Positions 1-5,809 of a DNA stretch of 17,426 nt are shown piece after piece (positions within the stretch are counted from its first letter, which is position 1; the number at the start of each line of letters is the position of its first letter). The position numbers and the translations under genes are program-made. Source of the DNA: an uncultured Acetobacteraceae bacterium (lineage in GTDB: Bacteria; Pseudomonadota; Alphaproteobacteria; Acetobacterales; Acetobacteraceae). The stretch covers positions 1-17,426 of the forward strand of contig CALGVL010000356.1 of the NCBI GenBank assembly GCA_937930165.1, in the 5' to 3' direction. The notes below the pieces were generated by a model. The model was not told the DNA's origin and ran no database searches. It worked only from the letters and a program-made list of their open reading frames with translations.

Positions 1-117
1 CACCGCCAGCAGCAGTGGCGCGGTCTCCTGGGGAAAGAGGCCCAGGACCGACATCAGCGCGTAGAAGCCGATGACGGCGCAGAGCACGACCACGGCCTCC
101 ACCGTGCCGCGGATCAT
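1..117 (-). CDS. Small membrane protein, N-terminal part only (runs off left edge)
   Basis: An open frame runs from an ATG at 117 to the window edge: 39 codons without a stop, starting MIRGTVEAVVVLCAVIGF. Residues 5-28 are strongly hydrophobic, so this is probably one transmembrane segment, followed by a short charged/proline stretch (FPQET) and a second hydrophobic run starting near residue 34. The ATG overlaps the purC stop codon in an ATGA (114-117), the usual sign of translational coupling, so it is very likely the next gene of the purC transcript. In many alphaproteobacteria purS and purQ follow purC; this sequence does not resemble PurS. I do not recognise the family, and most of the protein may lie outside the window. 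Confidence 0.6.
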   Translation of the reverse strand, partial: MIRGTVEAVVVLCAVIGFYALMSVLGLFPQETAPLLLAV

Positions 118-878
118 TGCATCAGCTCCGGGCCCTTCAGGTCGCGCACCCCGGCCTCGGGCAGGATGCCGAGGCGGCGGGCCACTTCCTGATAGCCTTC
201 CTCCACCTTGCCGAGGTCGCGGCGGAAGCGGTCCTTGTCCATCTTCTCGCCGGTCTTGGCATCCCAGAGGCGGCAATTGTCCGGGCTGATCTCGTCGGCC
301 AGAACGATCCGCATCTCCTCATTGTCGTAGAGGCGGCCGAATTCCAGCTTGAAGTCCACCAGGGTGATGCCGACGCCGAGCAACAGGCCGGTGAGGAAAT
401 CGTTCACCCGGAGCGTCAGCGCGACGATGTCGTCCAGGTCCTGGGTGCTGGCCCAGCCGAAGGCGGTGATGTGCTCCTCGCAGACCAGAGGATCGCCCAG
501 TGCATCGTTCTTGTAGTAGTACTCGATGATCGAGCGCGGCAGGCGCGTGCCTTCCTGGATGCCGAGCCGGGTGGAGAGGCTGCCCGCGGCGACATTGCGC
601 ACCACGACCTCCAGCGGGATGATCTCCACCTCGCGGATCAGTTGCTCGCGCATATTCAGCCGGCGGATGAAGTGCGTGGGAATGCCGATCTCCATCAGCC
701 GCGTCATCAGGTACTCGCTGATGCGGTTGTTCAGCACGCCCTTGCCAGTGATGGTGCCCTTCTTCTGGGCATTGAAGGCAGTGGCATCGTCCTTGAAGTA
801 TTGCACCAGCGTGCCGGGCTCGGGGCCCTCGAAGAGGATCTTGGCCTTGCCCTCGTAGAGCTGACGGCGTCGCGCCAT
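114..878 (-). CDS. purC: Phosphoribosylaminoimidazole-succinocarboxamide synthase (SAICAR synthetase)
   Basis: PurC joins CAIR and aspartate with ATP to form SAICAR in de novo purine synthesis, in the cytoplasm. The protein is 254 aa, normal for stand-alone bacterial PurC. It starts MARRRQLYEGKAKILFEG, the ATP-binding beta hairpin typical of the family. The two family signatures are present: PLEVVVRNVAAGS (about 88-100) and LVDFKLEFG (about 173-181), followed by DEISPDN (195-201). The open frame continues 33 codons further upstream, but that extension is Pro/Arg/Ala-rich and not PurC-like. The ATG at 878 matches the family start and has a GAGAAGGA ribosome binding site 11-12 nt upstream. The stop overlaps the next gene by 4 bp. 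PurB, which acts next in the pathway, is encoded about 1.9 kb upstream on the same strand. Confidence 0.96.
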   Translation of the reverse strand: MARRRQLYEGKAKILFEGPEPGTLVQYFKDDATAFNAQKKGTITGKGVLNNRISEYLMTRLMEIGIPTHFIRRLNMREQLIREVEIIPLEVVVRNVAAGSLSTRLGIQEGTRLPRSIIEYYYKNDALGDPLVCEEHITAFGWASTQDLDDIVALTLRVNDFLTGLLLGVGITLVDFKLEFGRLYDNEEMRIVLADEISPDNCRLWDAKTGEKMDKDRFRRDLGKVEEGYQEVARRLGILPEAGVRDLKGPELMQ

Positions 879-967
879 GGTCTGGGAATTCCTTCTCTCC
901 GCCGGGGCCCGGGAAGCACCGAGGGGGCCGGCCGGCGCAAAGCGGGCCTCAGGGCCCGGCGAACGGG

Positions 968-973
968 GGTATA
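968..973 (-). promoter_or_regulatory. Possible -10 element for purC
   Basis: On the minus strand this reads TATACC, preceded by TTGC, so it is an AT-rich -10-like hexamer in otherwise GC-only sequence. It would start transcription near 961 and give a leader of about 83 nt before purC. No good -35 box lies 16-18 bp upstream (the best is TGGCGG), so this rests on the -10 alone. The rest of 879-1076 holds nothing else that I can recognise. Confidence 0.25.
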
Positions 974-1076
974 GCAAGGGGTGGGCCGCGCCGCCACGGG
1001 CCGGGCCGCGGCCATGCCGTCACGATAACCCCCGGCCCGTTCCGGCCTTGGGCCTGGCTTCCGCCCGGCTGCCGGC

Positions 1077-1460
1077 TTACGGCCCAACCGGGTCGAGTGC
1101 AGGCCAGGGCCACGGCAGGCCGGGATCGGCTGCCGCAGCGGCGATGGGGGGCGGCGGAGCGGTGGTCACGACCGAGCCGGGCGGGCCGAGGGACTCGACT
1201 GGAATCCCGGACAGTTCCCGCACCGTGACCAGCCGCGGCTGCGACCAGGGCAGGCCGCCGCAGCCGGCAGGGGCGCCGCCAGGGCAGATCGCGATGGTGA
1301 AGGCGCCATTCGCGAAGCGCCGGGCCGCTTCCGGGCTGTTGGCGCGAACATGGCACGGCCCTCGATACCAGCTTACCGCCCAGGCGGGGTCATCGAGCCC
1401 GTCCTCGGTCGGTTGCAGATGGAATACCCGCATCGCCCCCGAGATGTCCCGATACCTCAT
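1077..1460 (-). CDS. Conserved-looking hypothetical protein, 127 aa
   Basis: I do not recognise this family. The frame encodes 127 aa. The N-terminal two thirds reads like a real folded domain: MRVFHLQPTEDGLDDPAW, then a Trp/Tyr/Cys-containing strand, an Arg-Ala-rich helix (SPEAARRFANGAF), a strand (TIAICPGG) and PWSQPRLVTVRELSG. The last 35 or so residues are Pro/Ala-rich and probably disordered. The general plan, a small alpha/beta domain with an EAARRFA-type helix, recalls uncharacterised small proteins of the Rhodospirillales, but no function follows. Start choice is uncertain: ATG at 1460 (MRYRDISG) or ATG at 1433 (MRVFHLQP). Neither has a strong ribosome binding site. It lies between the NRDE gene and purC on the same strand, with gaps of 121 and 198 bp, so it may be a separate unit. 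Confidence 0.65.
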   Translation of the reverse strand: MRYRDISGAMRVFHLQPTEDGLDDPAWAVSWYRGPCHVRANSPEAARRFANGAFTIAICPGGAPAGCGGLPWSQPRLVTVRELSGIPVESLGPPGSVVTTAPPPPIAAAAADPGLPWPWPALDPVGP

Positions 1461-1566
1461 TGCACTACCCGGGAACGGTGCAGCATGTCGCAGGGCGCGT
1501 CCCGAAAAAGGAAGGTGATGAAGGGTCACAGCCCTGCGACCCCGCGGCTTTCCGGGCCGACAATGC

Positions 1567-1581
1567 CCCGGCGCTGCCGGG
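1567..1581 (-). terminator. Short GC hairpin at the 3' end of the NRDE gene
   Basis: CCCGGC and GCCGGG form a 6-bp perfect stem around a 3-nt loop, ending at the base next to the NRDE stop codon. There is no T tract after it on the minus strand, so it is not a canonical intrinsic terminator. In this GC-rich genome it may act with Rho or merely stabilise the 3' end, or be chance. Confidence 0.25.
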
Positions 1582-2328
1582 TCAGGGGGCCGCCCCGGCG
1601 ATCGGCACGGGCTCGAAGGGCGCCGCGCCGGCCGGGCCGGCGGCGAATCGCCAGAGAATCCCGCCATCCGCACCCAGCGCCAGGAGACTCGACGAAACCG
1701 TGCCGAACCCGCCAATGGGCGGCACGCGGAGCGCTTCCGCCGGGCTCAGCGCATAGCTGTCATCCGCCAGCAACGCCTCCCAGGCGGTCCAATCCTCCCG
1801 GCCAGGGCAGGGGGGTGGGGCGGCACGGAAGCGGGGCAGATGGCGGGCGGTGCGGGGGCTGGACAGGTCGTTCGGGTCATGCGCCGTGACCATGCTGAGC
1901 CCGGCGGGAAGCGCCTCGGCCTCCGGGCGGCCGGCGCCGGTCCCGCGCAGGAAGAAGCCCTCCCGCCGGTCGGCCAGGATCAGGTTGAAGGGGCGCCAGT
2001 CGCCCGCCGGCAGGGCGGCAATGGCGGCGGCAGCAGCGGCAGCGGAGTCGTGCTCCAGCGCCAGCAGCGGCAATTCGCCGCGGGAGCGTTTGCCTGGGGC
2101 AGGGCCCAGGCTGCCCGGCCGGTTCAGGACCGCAGCAATGACCCCGGCCGGATTCGCCGCCATCCAGGTGCCGCCGGCGGAGCGGTCCCGGCCGCCGACG
2201 ATGCCCGGCCGGTCCGGCCACCAGGCAGCGGGCGGGTCCCAAGGGCGGTCGAGGCGCTCATCGCGGTTGGCAGCGATCAGGGTAGGCCAGGCATGTCCGG
2301 GCCGGCGCAGCAGGATGACGGTGCACAC
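1582..2328 (-). CDS. NRDE family protein (TANGO2-like)
   Basis: The protein is 248 aa and begins MCTVILLRRPG, with the NRDE motif at residues 21-24 (AANRDERLDRPW), which defines the NRDE/TANGO2 family (Pfam PF05742). Other family-like parts are GGRDRSAGGTWMAAN (about 45-59), an NRPGS segment, and SMVTAHDPNDLSSPR near residue 145. Cys2 is conserved; an Ntn-hydrolase-like fold has been proposed for the family, but no catalytic activity is established. The eukaryotic members (TANGO2, HRG-9) have been linked to heme handling and lipid metabolism; the bacterial role is unknown. The start is GTG at 2328, chosen because MCT is the conserved family N-terminus; I see no clear ribosome binding site before it. 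It lies 55 bp downstream of the His-rich protein gene on the same strand. Confidence 0.88.
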   Translation of the reverse strand: MCTVILLRRPGHAWPTLIAANRDERLDRPWDPPAAWWPDRPGIVGGRDRSAGGTWMAANPAGVIAAVLNRPGSLGPAPGKRSRGELPLLALEHDSAAAAAAAIAALPAGDWRPFNLILADRREGFFLRGTGAGRPEAEALPAGLSMVTAHDPNDLSSPRTARHLPRFRAAPPPCPGREDWTAWEALLADDSYALSPAEALRVPPIGGFGTVSSSLLALGADGGILWRFAAGPAGAAPFEPVPIAGAAP

Positions 2329-2383
2329 GCGGCAAGACTTGCCCGGCCGAGGGAGCGCTGCAAGGCGCTGTCGCCCGCCCCCG

Positions 2384-2683
2384 TCAGCGGAAGGTGATGC
2401 CGAAGGTCACGCCCGGCCGCACGTAATAGGGCGGCGGGACGTAATAGGCCGGCGGCGCGTAATAATACGGCCGCGGAGCGAAATAGACCGGCGGTGGGAC
2501 GTGGACCACACGCGGCCGCCAGTGATGATGGCCCCAATGGCGATGATGGCGATGGTGATGATGGTGGCGGTGGTGCCAGCCGCCGCCGCGCCAATGAGGA
2601 TCGGCATGGCCCGTCGCGGGGGTCAGGGTCAGCCCGGTCACGCCGACCGCGCCGGCCAGCAGCAGGTTCCGAAGGATGCGCAT
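2384..2683 (-). CDS. Small secreted His-rich, Pro/Tyr-rich protein
   Basis: A 99-aa protein with a typical Sec signal peptide: RILRN, then a hydrophobic core LLLAGAVGVTGLTL, and a likely signal peptidase site after ATGHA (residue 27). The mature part has three zones. Residues 30-54 contain 14 histidines in 25 positions with Trp, Arg and Gly. Residues 62-90 are repeats of Pro-Pro/Tyr-Tyr (PPPVYF, RPYYYAPP, AYYVPPPYYV). It ends GVTFGITFR, an amphipathic strand with a terminal aromatic pair. The His cluster suggests binding of Zn, Ni, Cu or Co in the periplasm, but this is inference. Similar low-complexity secreted proteins are common in proteobacteria and poorly studied. The start at 2683 is supported by an AAGGAGG ribosome binding site about 10 nt upstream. 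Confidence 0.8.
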   Translation of the reverse strand: MRILRNLLLAGAVGVTGLTLTPATGHADPHWRGGGWHHRHHHHHRHHRHWGHHHWRPRVVHVPPPVYFAPRPYYYAPPAYYVPPPYYVRPGVTFGITFR

Positions 2684-2711
2684 AATCTCCCGGCCTCCTT
2701 GCTCTGCCCTG

Positions 2712-2717
2712 CATATA
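2712..2717 (-). promoter_or_regulatory. Possible -10 element for the His-rich protein gene
   Basis: On the minus strand the sequence reads CCTATATGC, containing TATATG, in a GC-rich background. It would give a start near 2705 and a short leader that includes the strong ribosome binding site. No convincing -35 is present. Confidence 0.3.
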
Positions 2718-2744
2718 GGCGGGGCCTGGGGCGGAATCGGGGCA

Positions 2745-2764
2745 CCCCGGCGGCGAAGCCGGGG
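2745..2764 (-). terminator. Hairpin after purB
   Basis: CCCCGGC (2745-2751) and GCCGGGG (2758-2764) form a perfect 7-bp stem with a 6-nt loop, starting 9 bp past the purB stop. It has no T tract. Its position between purB and the candidate promoter of the next gene fits a transcription end or RNA-stabilising hairpin. Confidence 0.4.
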
Positions 2765-2773
2765 CAGCGCACC

Positions 2774-4111
2774 TCACCCTTCCGCGAAGACGCGGGAGAA
2801 GATCGTTTCCACATGCGTGAAGTCACGCTGCGGGTCCATGGTGGCATCCAGCGCCGCCGGGTCCATCTTCGCCCGGACGGTGGGATCGGCCAGCAGGTTC
2901 TCCCGGAAGCTTCGCCCCTCTGGCGTGCCGAGCGCGGTCCAGGTAGCCATGGCGGCGCGCTGGACGGCGGCATAGGCGTCCTCCCGGCTCATCCCCGCCT
3001 GGGTCAGGGCCAGCAGCACCTTCTGGCTGTGGACCACGCCGCCGAGGCTTTCCAGATTGGCCCGCATCCGTTCCGGATAGACGGTCAGCTTCTCCATCAT
3101 GCCGGTCAGGCGGGAGAGGGCGAAGTCCAGGGCGATGGTGGCATCCGGCGCGATCACCCGCTCCACGCTGGAATGGCTGATGTCCCGCTCATGCCACAGC
3201 GCCACATTCTCCAGCGCAGGGGTGAGATAGCCGCGGACCAGCCGGGCCAGGCCGGTCAGGTTCTCCGACAACACCGGGTTCCGCTTGTGCGGCATGGAGG
3301 AGGAGCCCTTCTGGCCGGGATGGAAGAACTCCTCGGCCTCCCGCACTTCGCTGCGCTGCAGGTGCCGCACCTCGATCGCCAGGCGTTCAATGCCGGAAGC
3401 GGTGATGGCCAGGGCGGCGAAGAAGGCGGCGTGGCGGTCGCGCGGAATCACCTGGGTGGAGACCGGCTCCACCTTCAGGCCCAGCTTCTCGGCGACGTAA
3501 GCCTCCACCCGTGGGTCCACCGAGGCGAAGGTGCCGACCGGGCCGCTGATGGCGCAGGTGGCGATCTCCGCCCGCGCCGCCACCAGCCGGGCGCGGTTGC
3601 GGCGGAACTCGGCGTAATGCCCAGCCAGCTTCAGGCCGAAGGTGCTCGGCTCGGCATGGATGCCGTGGCTGCGGCCGATGGTGGGGGTGAATTTGTGCTC
3701 CATCGCCCGCGCCTTCAGCGCCGCCAGCAGCGCGTCCAGATCGGCGATCAGCAGGTCGGCGGCGCGGGTCATCTGCACGGCCAGGCAGGTGTCCAGCACG
3801 TCGGAGCTGGTCATGCCCTGGTGCATGAAGCGGGCCTCGGGCCCGATTCCCTCGCCCAGCCAGGTCAGGAAGGCGATGACGTCATGACGGGTGACGCGCT
3901 CGATCTCGTCGATCCGCTCCACGTCGGCGGCGGTGATGCCGGCGGCGCGGGGGCCGCCCTTCTCGCGGATGGCGCGGGCGGCCTCCTCCGGGATCACGCC
4001 GATCCGGGCCATGGCCTCGGCGGCCAGGGCCTCGATCTCGAACCAGATCCGGTAGCGCTCCTCCGGCGACCAGATCGCGGCCATCTGCGGGCGGGTATAG
4101 CGGGGGACCAT
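2774..4111 (-). CDS. purB: Adenylosuccinate lyase
   Basis: PurB removes fumarate from SAICAR (to AICAR) and from adenylosuccinate (to AMP). The protein is 445 aa, the size of the shorter B. subtilis-type enzyme. It starts MVPRYTRPQMAAIWSPEERY, as alphaproteobacterial PurB proteins do. Active-site segments are present: HQGMTSSDVLDT (about 97-108), TIGRSHGIHAEP with the general-acid His (near residue 149), and the mobile catalytic loop GSSSMPHKRNP (about 269-279), the fumarase/aspartase superfamily signature. The frame continues 33 codons further upstream, but that part is Pro/Gly-rich; I chose 4111 for family fit and an AGAGG ribosome binding site. The next gene on the strand starts 90 bp downstream after a hairpin, so purB may be transcribed alone. 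Confidence 0.96.
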   Translation of the reverse strand: MVPRYTRPQMAAIWSPEERYRIWFEIEALAAEAMARIGVIPEEAARAIREKGGPRAAGITAADVERIDEIERVTRHDVIAFLTWLGEGIGPEARFMHQGMTSSDVLDTCLAVQMTRAADLLIADLDALLAALKARAMEHKFTPTIGRSHGIHAEPSTFGLKLAGHYAEFRRNRARLVAARAEIATCAISGPVGTFASVDPRVEAYVAEKLGLKVEPVSTQVIPRDRHAAFFAALAITASGIERLAIEVRHLQRSEVREAEEFFHPGQKGSSSMPHKRNPVLSENLTGLARLVRGYLTPALENVALWHERDISHSSVERVIAPDATIALDFALSRLTGMMEKLTVYPERMRANLESLGGVVHSQKVLLALTQAGMSREDAYAAVQRAAMATWTALGTPEGRSFRENLLADPTVRAKMDPAALDATMDPQRDFTHVETIFSRVFAEG

Positions 4112-4242
4112 GCCGGGCCTCTGGCTTTCTGCGGGCGGCGCCGGCGGGCCGGACAGCCGCGGGGTATCGGGGACGGCGGGGGTGTCGCCCACGGAGCCCG
4201 TGCTTGGCAAGGGCGGGTGGATTCCGCCGCCGGCAGGTTACG

Positions 4243-4264
4243 GAAAGATTGCCGAAAATTTGCC
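4243..4264. repeat. Tandem 11-bp repeat in the purB-terC gap
   Basis: GAAAGATTGCC (4243-4253) is followed at once by GAAAATTTGCC (4254-4264): two 11-mers differing at two positions. An 11-bp step puts the copies on about the same face of the helix, as for a protein that binds repeated half-sites. It lies in the only AT-rich part of the gap, about 130 bp before purB and 210 bp before terC. No known regulator is assigned, and two copies could be chance. Confidence 0.35.
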
Positions 4265-4382
4265 TCGGACGGGCCTGCCCGCCGGCGCCACCGGACCGGG
4301 AAGCCATTGATCCGCCAGGAGTCAGATGCGCGCTGCGCCGAAACGGTTCGCGAGGGACAGGCCTCCAGATGGGGAAGGGCAC

Positions 4383-4411
4383 TTCACAGCTCTGTAATGC
4401 TCCCCTAGGGT
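4383..4411 (+). promoter_or_regulatory. Candidate sigma-70 type promoter for terC
   Basis: TTCACA (4383-4388; 5 of 6 to TTGACA) and TAGGGT (4406-4411) are separated by exactly 17 bp. The -10 matches only 3 of 6 consensus bases, but degenerate TAGG-type -10 boxes are common in GC-rich alphaproteobacteria. Transcription would start near 4418 and leave a leader of about 57 nt, too short for a full yybP-ykoY riboswitch. Confidence 0.35.
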
Positions 4412-4454
4412 GCGCCGCGCCGGGTATCCGGCCATCAATCCCACAACCCCCTCC

Positions 4455-4468
4455 AAGGCCGGAGCCTT
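4455..4468 (+). promoter_or_regulatory. Hairpin presenting the terC ribosome binding site
   Basis: AAGGC (4455-4459) pairs with GCCTT (4464-4468) around the tetraloop CGGA. The only ribosome-binding sequence before terC, GGAG (4461-4464), lies in the loop and first stem base, 10 nt from the ATG. Folding would partly block or present it. The stem is only 5 bp, so the effect may be small. Confidence 0.35.
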
Positions 4469-4474
4469 CGCGTC

Positions 4475-5170
4475 ATGGATTGGTCGGCGCTCGTCGACAA
4501 CTGGAACTGGTTCACCCTGGCGGAGATCCTCGGGGTCAATCTCGTCCTCTCGGGCGACAATGCGGTGCTGATCGCCCTCGCCGCCGCCGGGCTGCCCGCG
4601 CACCAGCGTTCCAAGGCCATCATGTTCGGCATGGTGATGGCGGTGGTGCTCCGCATTGTCCTGAGCATTGTCGCGGTGAAGCTGCTGGCGATCCCCGGCC
4701 TGCTGCTGTTCGGCGGCCTGTTGCTCCTCTGGATCGCCTGGTCCTTCTTCCGGGAGCTGCGTTCCCAGGACAGGGCCGAGGATGAAGGCCGGCGCGAGGA
4801 GGTGGAGCAGAAGACGCTGATGACCGCGCTTTGGCAGATCGTCGTGGCCGACGTCTCCATGAGCCTCGACAACGTCCTGGCCGTGGCCGGCGCGGCGCAT
4901 GGCAACCTGGAGATGCTGATCATCGGCCTGGCCATCTCCATCCTGCTGATGGGCGTCGCCGCGACGCTGATCTCCAGGCTGCTCGAGCGCTATCGCTGGA
5001 TCGCCTATCTCGGCGTCCTGCTGATCGTCTGGATCGGCCTGAAGATGGTCTGGGAGGATTCGCACCGCCTCGGCCTGCTGGGCGGCGAGGCCCATGCCGC
5101 CCTGCAGCAGCGCCCGGCGCTGGTGCAGGCCGCGCCGGCCGTGCCGGCTATCGTGGCGCAGCAGGGCTGA
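4475..5170 (+). CDS. TerC family integral membrane protein (YjbE type)
   Basis: A 231-aa inner-membrane protein of the TerC family, of the kind called YjbE (TIGR03717). About seven hydrophobic segments are visible. The two family motifs with membrane acidic residues are present: LSGDNAVLIAL (Asp28-Asn29) and DVSMSLDNVLAV (Asp126, Asp132-Asn133), placed in inverted-repeat halves, with a charged cytoplasmic loop between (about 93-114, rich in Arg/Glu/Asp). Several TerC relatives export Mn2+ (for example Alx, YceF and YkoY), so metal-ion efflux is the likely role, though the name comes from tellurium resistance. The C-terminal 30 residues are Ala/Pro/Gln-rich and probably disordered. The lipoprotein gene begins 14 bp after the stop, so the two are probably co-transcribed. 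Confidence 0.9.
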   Translation: MDWSALVDNWNWFTLAEILGVNLVLSGDNAVLIALAAAGLPAHQRSKAIMFGMVMAVVLRIVLSIVAVKLLAIPGLLLFGGLLLLWIAWSFFRELRSQDRAEDEGRREEVEQKTLMTALWQIVVADVSMSLDNVLAVAGAAHGNLEMLIIGLAISILLMGVAATLISRLLERYRWIAYLGVLLIVWIGLKMVWEDSHRLGLLGGEAHAALQQRPALVQAAPAVPAIVAQQG

Positions 5171-5184
5171 CAGGCGCTGCCGCC

Positions 5185-5778
5185 ATGCGTGCTGCGGCCC
5201 GGCTGACCGCTGCGCTGGCCCTGCCGGCGCTACTTCTGACGGGCTGCGAATCTATGCAAGGTGGCGCGCCCCAAGGCGGCGTGGCATCCGGGCCCCTGCC
5301 GCCCGCGGAATTGGCGGCCCGGCTGCCGGAGGACGCGGCCGGCTTCGAGCGCGGCCAGATCCTTCCCCTGACGCGCGGCGAACCGGGGCAGGAAGCCGCC
5401 TATGCCACGCGCGGCCTGCCCGCCGCTGCCGCCACGGTGCAGATTCGTGCCCCGGCCGGCGGCCCGGTGCCGGATGGGCCGGACTCCCCCGCCGCGGCCG
5501 CTGCCTTCGACGACCTTCTGCGGGATGCGCTGCGGCCGGAACCGCAGCGGCGCCTGCGGGAAAGTGCCCGGTTCCTGCTGCCGGAAGCCGCGCCGGCGAT
5601 GCGCTGCGCCGAGACCGAGGGGCGCTACGGGCGGGAGCGCGTGCGGGGCCTGCTCTGCGTCGGCGGGCTCCGCGGCAACCTGGTCAGGCTGCGCCTGGGC
5701 ATGCCGCTGAGCGAGCCGCCGCCCGCCGATCCGCGCGCCTTCGCCGCCGCGATCGCCGCCGCGCTGCGCCGCCCGTGA
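5185..5778 (+). CDS. Putative lipoprotein, unknown function
   Basis: A 197-aa protein with a clear lipoprotein signal: MRAAARLTAALALPALLLTG followed by Cys21 (lipobox LLTGC). The +2 residue is Glu, which favours outer-membrane sorting. The mature part begins with a Gln/Gly-rich linker, then a region with PAELAARLPEDAAGFERGQ and RGEPGQEAAYATRG, resembling small periplasmic proteins that carry one compact domain. It has a pair of cysteines (MRCAETEGRYGRERV and LLCVGG, about residues 137-156) that could form a disulfide, and ends in an Ala-rich helix. I do not recognise the family. It starts 14 bp after the TerC gene, suggesting a shared transcript. The start is fixed by the signal peptide; there is no strong ribosome binding site, so translation may be coupled. 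Confidence 0.8.
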   Translation: MRAAARLTAALALPALLLTGCESMQGGAPQGGVASGPLPPAELAARLPEDAAGFERGQILPLTRGEPGQEAAYATRGLPAAAATVQIRAPAGGPVPDGPDSPAAAAAFDDLLRDALRPEPQRRLRESARFLLPEAAPAMRCAETEGRYGRERVRGLLCVGGLRGNLVRLRLGMPLSEPPPADPRAFAAAIAAALRRP

Positions 5779-5809
5779 CATCCGACCCCCGCCGCCCCAA
5801 CTGCGGCGC

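Larger units (their letters stand above)
4112..4474. other. Intergenic region between divergent purB and terC (363 bp)
   Basis: No gene is supported here. The purB-proximal 100 bp is open in the purB frame but does not look like protein. The centre (about 4236-4265) is an AT-rich island in GC-rich sequence and carries a tandem 11-bp repeat. The terC side carries a -35/-10 pair and a hairpin over the ribosome binding site (listed separately). TerC proteins of the YjbE type are often under a yybP-ykoY manganese riboswitch, so I looked for its conserved GGGGAGTA loop and partner segments on the terC strand and did not find them. Confidence 0.6.

Noticed and set aside
1509..1540. TGTGA...TCAC dyad on the minus strand, resembling a CRP/FNR site
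   Set aside because: The half-sites are 7 bp apart, not 6, and the second lacks the final A. It does not sit at a useful distance from a recognisable promoter.
1850..4408. 852-codon open frame on the plus strand
   Set aside because: It lies opposite the NRDE, His-rich and purB genes. Its sequence is low-complexity Arg/Gly/Ala/His-rich without any domain. Long stop-free antisense frames are expected at this GC content.
4112..4474. yybP-ykoY riboswitch before terC
   Set aside because: I looked for the conserved GGGGAGTA loop and its partner; only partial look-alikes such as GGGGAAGG near 4376 occur. It needs a covariance search to settle.
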